A stretch of 60,000 nt of DNA from Polytrichum commune. Taxonomy: Eukaryota; Streptophyta; Polytrichopsida; Polytrichales; Polytrichaceae. Below, piece after piece: positions 35,941 to 48,986 of this stretch. The stretch lies in contig OX485807.1 of the NCBI GenBank assembly GCA_950295325.1, positions 30,601,666 to 30,661,665 of the forward strand. The letters are read 5' to 3'. A program made the position numbers and the translations under genes. Position 1 is the stretch's first letter. Each line of letters begins with the position of its first letter. The notes under the pieces were generated by a model, which saw nothing but the letters and a program-made list of their open reading frames with translations, was not told where the DNA came from and ran no database searches.

Positions 35941-38004
35941 ATGGCGGTGGCAGCGCAAGGAGTGCCACTTGTCGGACCACCGGAAGCCAGGCGACAGCCT
36001 CTTGTTGTGGCGCCGAAGGCGCTTCCTCCTCCCGGAGTGGAATCCGAAGCCATAACGAGCACTGGAGAAGAGGACAGCACTGGTGATGTGTTTCTGGACG
36101 CTCTGAAGCGTGAGATGATGGGGGCTATTCCGCCTGTGGGTCTCACGGAGAACATGTCTGCGACATTTTTGAGCTCGGGAAGCAATTGTCTCGATTTCTT
36201 TTTCCAGGTGGTGCCTGACACGGACACAGAGAGAGTGGGGGAGCTTCTTGTGAAGGCATGGGAGCAAGACCCACTCACTGCATTGAAGCTGGTGTTTCAG
36301 TTGCGAGGAGTTCGAGGGACAGGGAAGTCGGACAAGCAGGGTTTTTACGCTGCTGCTTTGTGGTTGTATGAGAATCATCCTGCCACGCTGTTAGCCAATG
36401 TTCCTCTCGTTGCTCCATTTGGATACTACAAGGATTTGCTGGAGCTTGTACAAAGGGTTTTGGAAGGCCCGGAAGAGACTGAGAAGCGGTTGGTGGAGAT
36501 GAAAAGACACGCGAACGTTGTAAAGGAGGGTAAAGCTCGGGCGCCCAAGAAGGAAGGTGGTGTTGAGATGATAGGTGCGAAGAGAGCTAAAGTCTTCGGT
36601 GTCCGTCGGACCACTAACGATGCAACACCTGGGTACTGGAAGAGGAAGGGTGCTGCTGCTCGAGCAGCCAAGGAGGCTGGCACTTTGAAGCCGCAAGCGG
36701 AGAGAATTGCCTTGCACAACGCCCAGGATCAAGCTACCAAAGAGCAGGCGGCAGTATTGCGAAAGCAGAGGAGGGTGGATTTGGCAAGAAGGGCTTTAGG
36801 TAAGTACAACACGGATTTGAAGTTTCACGCCCTTCATTCTGCGGTGGCTGAAGTATTCGCAAACTCCCTTGTTAAGGACATGCAACTTTTGAAGGAGAAT
36901 AAGGTTTACGATCTTAGCCTGGCTGCCAAGTGGGCGCCATCGCTGGATCTTTCTTACGACAAACTCACCCTTCTCTGTGAGGCGATCGCGCGACGCATGT
37001 TTCCCAAGGATCCTGAGTACGCTGACGTGGAGGAGGATCACTATTCGTATCGGGTTCGAGAGAGGTACAGGAAGGAGGTGTTGGGGCCATTGCGGCAGAA
37101 ACTCGAACTTCCCGAGGTCTACATTAGTGCCAAGAGGTGGGAGGAGTTGCCTTACAACAGAGTGCCATCCGTAGCAATGAGAAGGTACAAGGAGATTTTT
37201 GAGAAGCATGATAAGGAGCGGTTCGCGCAATTCCTCGAGGACGTGAAGGCAGGCAAAAAGAAGATTGCGGCTGGCGCTGTGTTGCCGCATCAGATTATGC
37301 GCGATGCAATGGAGCAGGCAGGGCAGCAACCCAATGTCGGGGAGCTTCAATGGCAGCGGATGGTGCAGGATCTCAAGGAGAGTGGGAAATTGTCTAACTC
37401 TATCGCCGTCTGCGATGTCTCCGGAAGCATGTCTGGCGAACCAATGGAGGTCTGCATTGCTCTTGGCATGCTAGTGGCCGAACTCTGCGAGGATCCATGG
37501 AAGGGCTATGTCATCACGTTCAGTGACGATCCACAGCTGCATGAGGTGAAGGGCGAAACTCTTGCAGATAAGTATCACTGCTTGGAGCGTATGGAATGGG
37601 GTATGAGCACAGACTTCCAGAAAGTGTTTGACCAGATCCTGGCCACCGCTGTTCGAAATTCTGTCCCTCCCGAGAAGATGATCAAGCGTGTCTTCGTCTT
37701 CAGCGACATGGAATTCAACGAAGCAAGCTCACGCAAGGATTGGCAGGGTACAGATTATGTGGTGATTTGCCGTAAGTTTAGAGACGCCGGCTATGGCGCT
37801 CCTCCAGAGATCGTTTTCTGGAATTTGAGAAACACAGAGAGCACTCCTGCGATGGAACGTCAGCAGGGAGTGGCCCTGGTCTCTGGCTTCTCCAAGAACC
37901 TCTTGAAGATATTCTTACAGAATGATGGAGAAATCGACCCCAATTTGGTGCTGCAGCAAGCCATCTGTGGACCCCTGTTCAACGAGCTCCGTGTTGTGGA
38001 TTAG
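35941..38004 (+). CDS. DUF2828 / UCP015417-type protein with von Willebrand A-like domain, intronless
   Basis: The frame gives 687 residues with no intron. ATG 35941 is the first in-frame ATG. Residues about 45-330 hold the conserved plant DUF2828 N-terminal region (FLDALKREMM ... LTENMSATFLSSGSNCLDFF ... VFQLRGVRGTGKSDK ... FGYYKDLLEL), whose helical-repeat style recalls the TROVE module of Ro60. A basic stretch follows at about 190-280. The C-terminus is a vWA-like domain with an intact metal-site motif, DVSGSMSGEP (D492, S494, S496), plus the expected later threonine (GMSTDF) and acidic strand (VFVFSDMEF). The family is widespread in plants and fungi and its role is not established. Ro60-like RNA binding is an inference only. 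Large open frames on the opposite strand are shadows of this GC-rich CDS. Confidence 0.92.
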   Translation: MAVAAQGVPLVGPPEARRQPLVVAPKALPPPGVESEAITSTGEEDSTGDVFLDALKREMMGAIPPVGLTENMSATFLSSGSNCLDFFFQVVPDTDTERVGELLVKAWEQDPLTALKLVFQLRGVRGTGKSDKQGFYAAALWLYENHPATLLANVPLVAPFGYYKDLLELVQRVLEGPEETEKRLVEMKRHANVVKEGKARAPKKEGGVEMIGAKRAKVFGVRRTTNDATPGYWKRKGAAARAAKEAGTLKPQAERIALHNAQDQATKEQAAVLRKQRRVDLARRALGKYNTDLKFHALHSAVAEVFANSLVKDMQLLKENKVYDLSLAAKWAPSLDLSYDKLTLLCEAIARRMFPKDPEYADVEEDHYSYRVRERYRKEVLGPLRQKLELPEVYISAKRWEELPYNRVPSVAMRRYKEIFEKHDKERFAQFLEDVKAGKKKIAAGAVLPHQIMRDAMEQAGQQPNVGELQWQRMVQDLKESGKLSNSIAVCDVSGSMSGEPMEVCIALGMLVAELCEDPWKGYVITFSDDPQLHEVKGETLADKYHCLERMEWGMSTDFQKVFDQILATAVRNSVPPEKMIKRVFVFSDMEFNEASSRKDWQGTDYVVICRKFRDAGYGAPPEIVFWNLRNTESTPAMERQQGVALVSGFSKNLLKIFLQNDGEIDPNLVLQQAICGPLFNELRVVD

Positions 38005-40533
38005 AATTGGCATCGCAGCGTGTAGCTTAACATGTACGAAGAGTGGAAGGACGAGCCCCGAGTTAGTTCGTGGTTGCTTGCTGCACAGACGCCCGCAAAA
38101 TGAAAAAAATATACAAGTACTCTGTTTTTTGTGTATCTGATACTCGATTATCTGTACAGAAATGAGCTTAGGGAGAGTGGCAACCAAAAAGCTTGCCGGA
38201 AAAGAGATGTACAATACGGCTACGTTTAAAAGCCAATTTCCAATTGTAAACATGATGTAAGAGATGAAATGAATGGAGACTCGGTTCTGAAATTTTGCCC
38301 CCTCATAGGCCATGAATTCTAGTGCTGTGCAGGAGAAGAAGTCGTTCAGGACTTCTCATTACAGCAATCCCCATGTGAAAATATCAAGGGTCCTGCATAT
38401 AAATATGTGGATGTTCTCCCTTGGACGACCACCAATTTGAAAGCTTGACGCACTTACACGAAATTTTGAAAAGTTTTGGACAGTACACTCTCCACTTGTC
38501 AATGATGTTTGGTTCCTCTTTGTAACGATGATTTCATCCTCTATTGAATCCTTTGATCTCATCCCGTCAATACTTCCCAGGTACACATTGCTACGTCAGA
38601 TCCTTGACTTGAAGGCAAATCCGACTGTCGCGGGAGACCCTCTTCTTATAGTATACTCAACTAAGTCATTCTTTTATGTGCACACTTAACAAGATGGATG
38701 GTCTATATTGCAAGAGAAAATCTCAAAAAATGAGCATAGATGACTACTGCTGTACTCCTAATGGTTCAATTTTCATACTCAGCTAACATGAACACTCTTG
38801 ACAAAGTCTTCATTGCTACTCCCAAATTGGATTTGGTGGTGAAATATCTACATTGGAACCGATTGTGACATTTTGTGTCTTTCAATGGGCTACAAATGCA
38901 CACGACTTGCTTGACTGGGTGTCTATGACTGGTACTATTTCATTTCCATAGGAGTGACCTCATGGAGATTCTCTCAGCAAAGAACTGCATGACCTTGGTA
39001 AAGAGTATTCTTCCGGGGGACAATTTTGCTATATCAGTGTCAATAATCCTGGAACTTGTTGGTTGATGTACGGAAACAGGATGGCTTCCTCCGCGGATTG
39101 GGCAGATTATTGATGGTTTTTTGAAGGACAACCGTCGCCAAGCTGTGAACTCTGCATCAACTACAAGGCAACAACAATGTTAGTTATTCGTTCTTGACAT
39201 AGATTAGCTGCACTATGAGTAGATGTAAAGATAAATAATTAACTATCGCTTATGTAAGCAATTATAGAGATTATTAATTAATTGTAAAATAAATAAATAA
39301 ATAAATATCTTATATAAAGATGGAGACAAAATTATCTATTTTTTTGGGCAGTGCAAGATACTTATTGACTTCCATATCATATTTATAGTATGCGTGAAAT
39401 GAAAATCAACACATATTGTCTATCAGGAAGAAATTATGTCCTCCACCTAAAGTTCCTTAGGGTGAACAACAAATTCAACACATCCACCTCTCTTCAAAAA
39501 AAAAATGTCATATGGTCCCACAAATTATTTATAGAAGTTCTAAGTGATTTGCAAAATCTCTTCCTGATGGATATTAAGTATAAGGAACACCATGGTAGTG
39601 AAAATTGCCAAGATAGTGTGGTGGCAGTTGGTCAATGCTATGCACTTAATTTACATTTTAATCAATGTGATCGGGTCCTAGAGTGACAACTCAAACAAAT
39701 AAATACAAGGGGCTTGTCCAAAAATTTCACAAAGTCATAGATTATGTACACATAATCATACACATAATCTAGATTATGTTTCAAATAACCTGGATTCATT
39801 ATTTCAATAATTTACAAAATTTGTATAATTCTCTTGACAACCCGAGTAAACTCAAGGACAAAAAGCTCAATCGAGTTAAGCACCACTACAATAGCTCTTT
39901 ATCACGGCCTCATCCATTGGAAGAAACCAATGCATGCAAATGAAATGACTCTTGAAACATGCTTAATTTGCTCTTCCTAATCTAAATGAATGGTGTGTGG
40001 TGGTTTGAGCTTATTGAAATTGACACAAAGTACCCTTATGATTTCTATCCTCATGCACGCAAATGACACAGAGAGTGTATCATCAATTTAGTGGAACGAC
40101 TGTGAAAGAAGATGACAAGGCAATTAAAATCAGAGAAACAATCAACTTGAAGATAAAAGAGGGATTGAAGAGTTTAAGAAGAGAAGCGGGAGAGAAGCCA
40201 CCAAGAGAAGTCCGGAAGAGAGTTAGGGTTAGGGTTTACAAACCAAAATAATTTATATCATCTTCAAATTTGTAGATTATATAACTTATAATTAAGTATG
40301 ATGGAGACCAAATTATGGACGAGCCCCCCTTCCAAGAGAAAGTCCACATTATTTTCAAATTATTCATGTATTATAATACATAGACATGTTAAATATAAAA
40401 AAATCATGTATTATGGACAGTCAGAATGTGCAGTACATCACTCCACTCTAAGTTCTGTAAAATTGTTCTTTGATATGAGTGTACAAGAATAATATGGATG
40501 AATTATCTGTTACAAATTATTTTGCACTAGTTG
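38005..40533. other. Region between convergent DUF2828 and kinesin genes
   Basis: 38005-38330 should be the DUF2828 3' UTR. 38940-39180 is a GC-richer island with no recognisable product. An AATA microsatellite sits at about 39286-39306. A telomere-like TTAGGGTTAGGGTTT occurs once at 40223-40237. No gene is called. Confidence 0.4.
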
Positions 40534-43500
40534 TCACCCCGGGGATCGGATGAAGCGAACTCCACCTGAGCTTTGATGACTGTCCTCGACATATTGAGAG
40601 TTCTCTCTGAGAAGACGCACGCATGCCAAGAGCTCCAGCCTCAGGTTCTCATTCTCCTTCTCAATCTGCGTCGCGAGTATGTAGGTTTGAACAATAATTA
40701 TAAATAAAACTTACACAAAAAAAAGAATGATATATGTTTTACAACGTCAACCTTCAGTAACATAGACTGTCTCTTTTTATTCTGTGCTTCTCACTCTCAC
40801 TCCCACATACATATACGCAGAGAGAGCGAGCTAGCCATCGTTGGAGCGTTCCTCCTTTGTGATTGTCTCTATCACGCATAGAAGCAAGAGGATATAGACA
40901 CCTATCAAATGCCAGTATGTATAACAAAGCTAGTTATTCAACCGGCCGGATGGTTACTGGGACGGAGTCCAAACTTGGGTCAAGCCGCCTGCAGATGCAC
41001 ATGAACAAAGAATGAGTTGCAGACGAGGATGACTATATACATGAAGATAACCTGATCAAACTCGTCCATCAGTTCCTCCAGTGAAAGTTGCAGCCTCATA
41101 ATTGTCCTACAAGTTTCATCTTCCACAGATAGTGCAAATTGGTCACTATCTGCCTTATTGTAGGTTGCGCTATCTGTGAGATCGTAAACTTTCATAGGCA
41201 ACGCATTCTCAGGACATCCCTGATCGCCAAGTACTCCGGACTCGCTCCGGCCACAGTCCGAGTGTTTTTGGAGGAGGCCTTCTTCGACGAAGATATTCTT
41301 TACATGCTCAATTACTGCATCTGGAGTCAGGGAGATCATATCTGACAACTTAACCCTCAGCTGCACAGTTGGCAAACAGATCGAGTGTTACAATTTTCAT
41401 ACTGACAATGTAAACCTCAAAACTTTGTTAGAGACCAGATAGCAACATGTTGATCATAGAATACCTTCTCGGTTATGCTCATCCGCTCTGGCGGATCCCC
41501 ATGTGCAGCGTTATCGGCATCAACTAACAACCCTAGGTGGGCATCATGACCACTAGTTAGCTTAGTTTACAAAGCATCTTTTGATAATATCTCCGCTGTA
41601 CAGAATAATCACGGTCATTAAAATTTAGACGTGGCGGAATTTCTGTTGAGAAGTCATTTGATAAAAAAATTGTGTCTGCATCATCGTCCAAATTCATCCA
41701 AAGGAATTGACTGCTATAATGGCGTGCAGCACCTTGAGTCAATGCATGTAGACGAGCATTCGACATGAGAAGTTGGCCCCGCAGTTTCTCGCGTTCTTGC
41801 TCTGACTTCTGCAAAAGCTGCTCAAGTTCGTGGCGACCTCTTTCGGCATTCACTTTAGGTCTGTTCTGTATCTGTTTTGCTCTGCACGATTCGCAATCAG
41901 ACTGGCTGTGACGTGCATGCAGTGATTCTAATCCAAATGCAAACTACCTGCATGTTCTGAGCAATTATGGAAGGCTTTGAGCTAAGAATTGAAACAGATA
42001 TGCAAATTAGACCAAGATAGTTTGTAGCTTTCGCCTGCATGAGAGCGGAGAGTGGCAGCGGAAATTGTTTCCTGACGTTACTTGACATATTTCTCGAGAA
42101 ATCTTACTCTACCTAGTTCCAAAGCGCAACGTTGACAGAGTCTCAGGAGAATGTAAAATGCTAGGAGAGCAGCAGCACAGAAGAGTTGTCCTCGAGTTGC
42201 CTCCCTGTGCTCCAGTATTATGCAATATGATGAGACTGGTATTTGTGAAGTTGAAATATGAAAATATGAGCTTGCAAAGATCATCTTCTGCAAATAAAAG
42301 ATCTGGTGTATACGGCAGAATCAAAATCTTACTAGTGACTCTTGGAGAATTCGTGTCAATTTTGAGTCACGATAAGGGATGTGGCAAGCTTTTTCTGCAA
42401 GTATGGGTATCAGGGAAGCGTTTCAGTTCACTTTCAGTAATTTCAAGGGCTTCAGCCTCCCAATCTGGGAATGAGAATGGATATGTTGCAGTCGGTACCT
42501 CAAGAATAGAAGTTTCTTGAGTCTAAATTGGTTTAAGAACATAAAAGTGGTGAAATATTTACCGGATGTAAGTGCATTGATCACGTTGCCCAGAGCTGAG
42601 AGTGATTTGTTGATTGTCTTCGCCTCAGACAGTAGTCTTCCTTCAGCTCCCGTCTTCTCCACTTTTTCTGATCCTGCTAAGTCCACTAAGTAGATTTTCC
42701 CTGTCTTTACACTGCACTGAACCAGAGCTTTTAGTGACTGTAGCTCTTACCGTGTCTTATGAAAGAATTTTTCGAGCCGTCAAGTGGTGAAAATTTAAGC
42801 CGTTTGATACATCACATGTTCCTGTTCAAAACATTGCATCATTAGCAGCAAGTCCTGCAATTTACATCCTGGATGTGTCCACCTGCGCGGTGATCTCTCT
42901 GGTCTATAAGAATCAGGCTCGTAGGTGATTCATGACTGCACTGTACCTTCGATCCTCGGTGCTTGTTTGTTGGATTGTGAGAAGGAAGACACAATGGCTT
43001 CTGCTACTTCCAGCGTTCATCTCTTTCAAAGAAGTTTAGGGAATCGCCGTAAATTACTGTGAACGATACATTGCCTGTAGGTTCGGTTGTCTGTGCAAGT
43101 AAAATCTAGACCGAAGAAAGCGACTTAAATTGCTCTTTCTTGTTCCCTACACATCCACATTGGCAGTCCAACATATCGATATTATCCTTTCAACATAACG
43201 AGAATGCATTAGAAGCGGCTATCCTCCAGATGAATGTCTACACAAGAGTGGCACATTTTCGTAGCTTCTTGATATGCGGGAATTTCGCAATTTAGCACCA
43301 TAAGTTATTCGTAAAGAGTTTGTATGAGAGCTAAAAGAGGATACGAGTTGCTGCAACGGCCCTATTTGCTATTCCATCCTGCAAAGAACCCAATCGTCAC
43401 GACATTTATCTATATCCTTTGAACTGGTCACTGAAAGACATGTGAAAATAATGACATTATGATTAACAATAGATTTTTGTAGTAAGCGATTCCCTTCTCT

Positions 43501-45814
43501 CGCGAAAAGGATCGATACAGAGTAATATTTGTATTGAATTAGAGGTTTGCACCTGAAGTATTTGAAGCATTTCTTTCTCAGATTGAACATATTTCTGTGT
43601 CAAGCGAAAGCAGGAGATCGTTAGATCAAATGAACATAAAAAATATCTGGTAATTTGTATTGCCATGGCTAGCATGTAATGTTAACAGAACATATATTGC
43701 GAGCGGAGATCCGACAAGGTTTTGATCAGGACAGATTCAACGACAGGGGTCATGCCTCGGTCACCCCTGCCACAAATATCCCCTGCAATTTGTTTTCTTT
43801 CACTTGAAGATTCTCCTTCGCAGTATCCAAAAGATCCCTGCACTTTGTTTATCAAAATTATGATTAACTGAGAATCATCTCATTGAGAAGCATCAAAGAT
43901 AACATGAACTAATTGTTTAAGAGGTCTTCTCCAGTCCTGTCCACCTTATTTTCTCCATGTATATCTCCACCTGAGCCAACCACAAGCGAATTAGAAGAAT
44001 CGAACAGGATATACTAGTTCGCAATATACACATACACAGACGTCGTTGATTTGATGCCCGACATTACCATGGACAACTTGATAAGAAACTCCACACTCTC
44101 ATCAGCTTCTGCAATAGATCCAAAGATGCACTGCGCCACCCTGGGTAGAATTCCTTTCCTCAAAGGATCATCCGTTTGCATGCTTGGCCCCTTCACGACT
44201 CCGGCAAAACATGTTATAACATAACGTCTGTAATAGTCCTGTCATTGTCCTAAGCTTACAGGCAAAGAAAGAAGTTAAAATTCCATATGCGAATTCCTCA
44301 TGAATGTTCGCTGGCCTAGAGGGCCACATTTTCCCTTTCGACCAAAACTCAAAGAGATTGTCTTTGATGTCGTAAAATGTACGCCACCAAGACACAATTA
44401 GATGCATAGAGTCTTGGTCACAACATTCTATTAATATATAGAATATTCCATCACTAATACTGATCATGCGAAGATGTACATCAACTGTGAATGTATGTCT
44501 ATATGTATACCTCCATGCTGTGCGTTTTCCCAGCTCCAGTCTACGGGGCGGTCAACAAACAGGACCTCATGTTAGACGGGGTAAGACACAAAGAATGAAG
44601 TTAAGAGGAGTGAGATGGTGATCTGCTGCAACTTAGAACTGTTTGGCTGAATTGACCTGGAAATCTCTTTAAGAAAGGTATGCACACCTGGCCGTATGTA
44701 AGAACAGTTCCATTGATTGATTTCATGGCATCTGAGAAGAGTCCAGAATTAGCTATTAGAAGAAAATTTCCTGGTTGTTCAGTACATATTCCAATACGTC
44801 GTGTACCTAGAGTTGATCGATTTGGCGTCAGGCCATCACAGTATAAACAAACTTCAATTGTACAATAATGTCTGATTCGAGCTTTTGACGAACGAACAGA
44901 TTTGTTAAGGTGTGAGCTCTATCGTGCTCCAAACATTCATTGAGTTGTAAAATTTTAAGGATCCTTGTAACAGATGCCTGCCGTACCTTTCACAATTGAC
45001 AGAGCAACGGATTCAAATACATCGGCTTGAATAGAGTCTTCGTAAAATACTTTGTCAAAAGTGAACGTCAACTCCTCCTCTTTTTCGTCCTGTGGATGGT
45101 CCAGCATTAACATGACACAGATGGACTATAAAAAGTCGTACATAACGAAATGTGTATCAGATTCTTGCGTGCCCCATGTCTGGTTCATATCTGGCAGTTG
45201 CCAGAAGACGAGGTTGTAGTTATGAAGTCTTCAAGTACACCAGTTCAGCGAGTAACGTAAAACTGCAATTTCAAATACTTTGTTCCCAAATATGCCGCCT
45301 ATTTCGATATGTCTCTGACAAACCCGACATGTTCCTTCGTATGTACAAAGATAGAGAGTAATACACGCACTCAGGGGCTTATAGTCAGGCTGTAAAAGCA
45401 TTTTCAGACTCTCCTTCCTAGTATCTTGGAAGTTTCTTGTATCCTTTCAAGGTTCTCTTATGAAAGGACTGCTTCTCTCAACAGCAGCAACTAGGACACA
45501 ACTAACGATCGAATCTACCATTAGAAGGCGAACTACAAACAATTTGATGAAAACTAGGAGCAGTGTGACGCGAACACCAGAACGAACTATGCCATCTGCC
45601 AGTAGACACAACCAGTAACTTTCAACGATTTAATGAAGTCAATTGCTGCAGAGGAAGTGAATGTTATATTGGGATGTAGAGGCCGGGTGCGCGTGATTAC
45701 CATGAACGTCAACGATTTGTCATCAAGCCGCTGAATGCAAGTTGTCCCTGAACCTCGAAGAGACTCCCGTGCATTTAACGGCCGGAACCGCACATATACT
45801 GACACATTGGACAT
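40534..45814 (-). CDS. KIN-1-type N-terminal motor kinesin, complete, 17 exons
   Basis: Exons on the minus strand are 45814-45701, 45089-44987, 44731-44688, 44540-44511, 44190-44068, 43970-43945, 43837-43756, 43594-43553, 43378-43345, 43022-42947, 42711-42563, 42394-42333, 42204-42113, 41881-41571, 41523-41465, 41360-41052 and 40665-40534. They total 1,788 nt, 595 residues, and the frame holds throughout. The motor (about 1-327) begins [13 protein letters not shown] and has an intact P-loop GQTGAGKTH (86-94), switch I NAGSSRSH (202-209), switch II DLAGSE (235-240) and [19 protein letters not shown]. Next come a coiled coil (about 330-375) and a C-terminal region with [10 protein letters not shown] and a final helix. 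The start motif and length fit plant KIN-1 (Arabidopsis KIN1/rice PSS1 clade, implicated in meiosis and gametophytes). Exons of 26-44 nt are common, and exon 7 seems to end at a GC donor. An upstream in-frame ATG at 45874 would add 20 residues. Confidence 0.93.
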
Positions 45815-48800
45815 CTTCGCGGAATAAACTGCGCTTAAAGTTACTGGTGATATATCACTCTCCAGCTGTGCCATAATTTCAGAAGTTGATAGGTTCTTGA
45901 GCTGGATTGATGCCGTCAATTTTCTTGCTGTTGGATTTAAGCCATGTAAGAAAGACTGATGAGAGGCTGATAGTAAATAGGCTCAGTTCTGATTCTTGTG
46001 CAATGAACTATGATTTCGGTTGGTGACAATGCCAAACGCGAGATTCAAATATTGCCACACAGCCTCACTACTCAAGTTCATAGCAACGTTTTCCAGACGG
46101 CGTTTAAACAAAAATATCTGAATTCGAATCAAATATATGTGCCTGCAAGGTCCCTGTCCAAGTCTACACTTCCCGGTGGTTATCAGTGAGGTTCGATACA
46201 GCATGAAGAATTACATACATCAACAGTAGAGGACGACACAAGTTTTCAACAATTTCGACAAAACAAGATAGTACAAATTTGGCACCACTTATGAGACAAG
46301 GGACAAGAAGCAAGTGGGAATTACTTCACAAGTCCACAATCTTGTCTGTAGCACGGCGCCGTGAACTCTCACCCTTGCATCCTGAGTGACCTCGATGACA
46401 GGCTATGGCGTGAGTGACGACGAAGTTGCAAAGAGCTTGAAGGGCTGGGCACATGGCCCAGCTTTGCTGCCGCGCAGCTGTTTTTAGCGGCTGGGAGGCA
46501 GGGGCAGCCGGTCGAGCGACTGTACAACATAGCAAAAAAAGAACTGCATTCAATCAAAACGTAGTCTGTGTTTTATCCTATCCTGAAAAAAACAAAACGA
46601 AATAAAATAAAATTGTTGTAGATCTTTTAGCGAGACAATTTTTTTGCATATGAGTTTTTTTTTTTTTTTTTTCCCCCCCTCCCATCCGAGAAGGTCTTGA
46701 AATTGTATCCACCTGACTTTAGCTTAGTCTAAAGGTTTGTTCTAAGAACATGGCCTTCACATGATCGACGCTATCTAGTCCCAAGCCTAGTTGGCAAAGG
46801 ACATGGCATGGTTTGAAAGCAAAGGTCTTAAGCTCTAAGCACCGATCCTCCCATGAGTACCTAGCTAGAGATGAGGCAAGAATGTAGGACCTTTAAAAGT
46901 GTCGCCTCTAGCTCTTGTGATTGGTTGCTTTTAGTCTTAGTTATGAGGGCATGAGGAGGTTCATTAACAAAAACCAATGATAAGATAGATGAGTGGTGAG
47001 GCATTTGGGGATGGACAAAAACTATCCAGCATGTCATTGTTTAGTAATAAAACAATGAACATGTATGAAAGCTACTTAACTAAAACCTACTCGAAAATCT
47101 CCAAAGAAAGTTCTTGTAAGGGCACTGGGATACCTAGGTGCCTCCGCTATAACCAAGAGAGCTTTACCAAGTTTTTTGGAAAGACCTTGGTTATTTAATA
47201 AAGCCATGTGGAAATGGGCCTTAAGACAAGTTCATTTGACATTGGAATTGACTTCAACAATCTTAAACATGACCAAACATTGTAACCTAACACAATTGAA
47301 AGGGCCTATGTGATCACTTAGATAGAAAGAGATTCTTCACTTTGATTTCTTAAGAAAGAAAAAGAAAAAGGAACCGTCAATGTGTGTTAATTACATTGAC
47401 ATGCAATGTCCATTCACTACCCTCCATGCATGCCCGCACAGGCATGTGGCGGAGGTGGCTTAATGCTTATTTTTCAATAGGTGGACCATGTGAGTGTGTA
47501 GTTATATTAATTTTCACTTTGATTCCTTATACTTTTGCATTTCAACTTTGATCCTAAAACCTGAATGACAATTTTGTGATTCACAATTCCTAACTTATAG
47601 ATGAGGTTGTTCCTCATCTAACCCAATGTTCAAAATTGTATGTGAAATTGGAAATTTCCACAATAATGGCCACATATCTTAGTGGCAATCAACCATGTGC
47701 ACTATAGCGGGCGTCCATCTCAACTTGCCCAATGCCGAAATGTGGTTTTCACATGGAGTTCAAGTGGGTCTCAACCAAGGTAAGAAAGACACATGACAAC
47801 TTTTGCAAGAAAATGATTAATTTTTGTTATAATGGTAGAGGCAAGGAATTTGTGGTGTCCATGTAAACTCATCCACTAGGAAGATGAAAACAAATTGAAC
47901 AATTCTATAACATGAAAGTAACTCTTTGTAGATAAATTGCCTCTATAAATAGCACTAAAGACCCCGAATTGCAATAGTGAAATTCAATTGGATTGAATTG
48001 CCCCTTAATATATAGGGGACTTGGGAAAACCACTAGCAACCAATACTCCCCCGCCTAAGCAAACACCAAAACCATACACACACAATAAAACCTCAAGACT
48101 AAATCTTACAACATGATGCCCAAACCCAATCAACTAGCTTAGGGATAGCACAACCACTTAGAGACACCCCCGAGAATCAAACCCAACTCATGTTGCAAGT
48201 TAAGACATCATGCCTTCATAACACCCACCCTTGAGATGCATAACATTACTCAACCAATATCCATATTTCCCCCAAGGGGCATGCAATGCTCACTGTCATT
48301 GGTTACTAATAGGGACCACCTCTGACGTAAGGCACTAACACTTGTCCCATAGCTATGCTTAGTCAACTTGTCCCACATTCACAATATGAGCTCGCAACTA
48401 TGATCAAGGTGAAATGTCCCTCATTCATGTCAACCCTAGAGGATGGCATGATCTCTCTCTTGGGGGACTTGTTTTTGCCATAACGCATTCATCCACGATG
48501 GATTAAATTACATACAAGGATGCCATGAACCCCAAGCCATCATAATAAGCCCTCTAAAATATTGTGTATTTGTATTCACAAAACATTATTGTACAATATT
48601 TCAATTGAAATTTTGGTAAAAGGTTGGTTATTTTCCATACAACACTTTTCCATGTTCGATTATTATTTCGCTGCATGCTTGAAACTTATGTGGAGGCTCA
48701 ATGAATTGATATAAAATGTTCTTCGTTCAAACCTTACCAAACATGGGAAGTGTTGCATGCAAAACCACGAATGCTCTACTAAAAAGTCTGGTTGAATTAA

Positions 48801-48986
48801 AGGATAACTACAATCTATGTTTATGGCTTTACCTGCTAAACCGGTCTCCAAAGAGATCGTGGGGGAACTGATGCTGGGAACAGCGTTCTCTTACCTTATC
48901 TGGTTGTGGTTCCATAGCGATACAAACACCCCAAGCCTCACCACTCCCCACTGTCCCCAGTCACCCCACGCTCTTTAGCACCCGCC
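45815..48986. other. Region between the divergent kinesin and PPR-SMR genes
   Basis: 45815-46560 is moderately GC-rich and should hold the kinesin leader and promoter. A homopolymer run of about 22 T followed by 7 C lies at 46651-46680. 46690-48640 is AT-rich repeat-like DNA without a readable domain. C-rich sequence from about 48925 to 48986 looks like the PPR-SMR 5' UTR. Confidence 0.4.

Noticed and set aside
35698-36378. 226-codon open frame on the minus strand
   Set aside because: It lies opposite the DUF2828 CDS, whose protein matches a family; the antisense frame has no resemblance to any protein and arises from codon composition.
40223-40237. Telomere-like TTAGGGTTAGGGTTT
   Set aside because: Only about two and a half units; too short to claim an interstitial telomere or fusion site.
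42333-42394. Apparent one-base frameshift in the kinesin RDSKLTR exon
   Set aside because: Recounting the T run at 42359-42363 showed the base is present; the exon is 62 nt and in phase.
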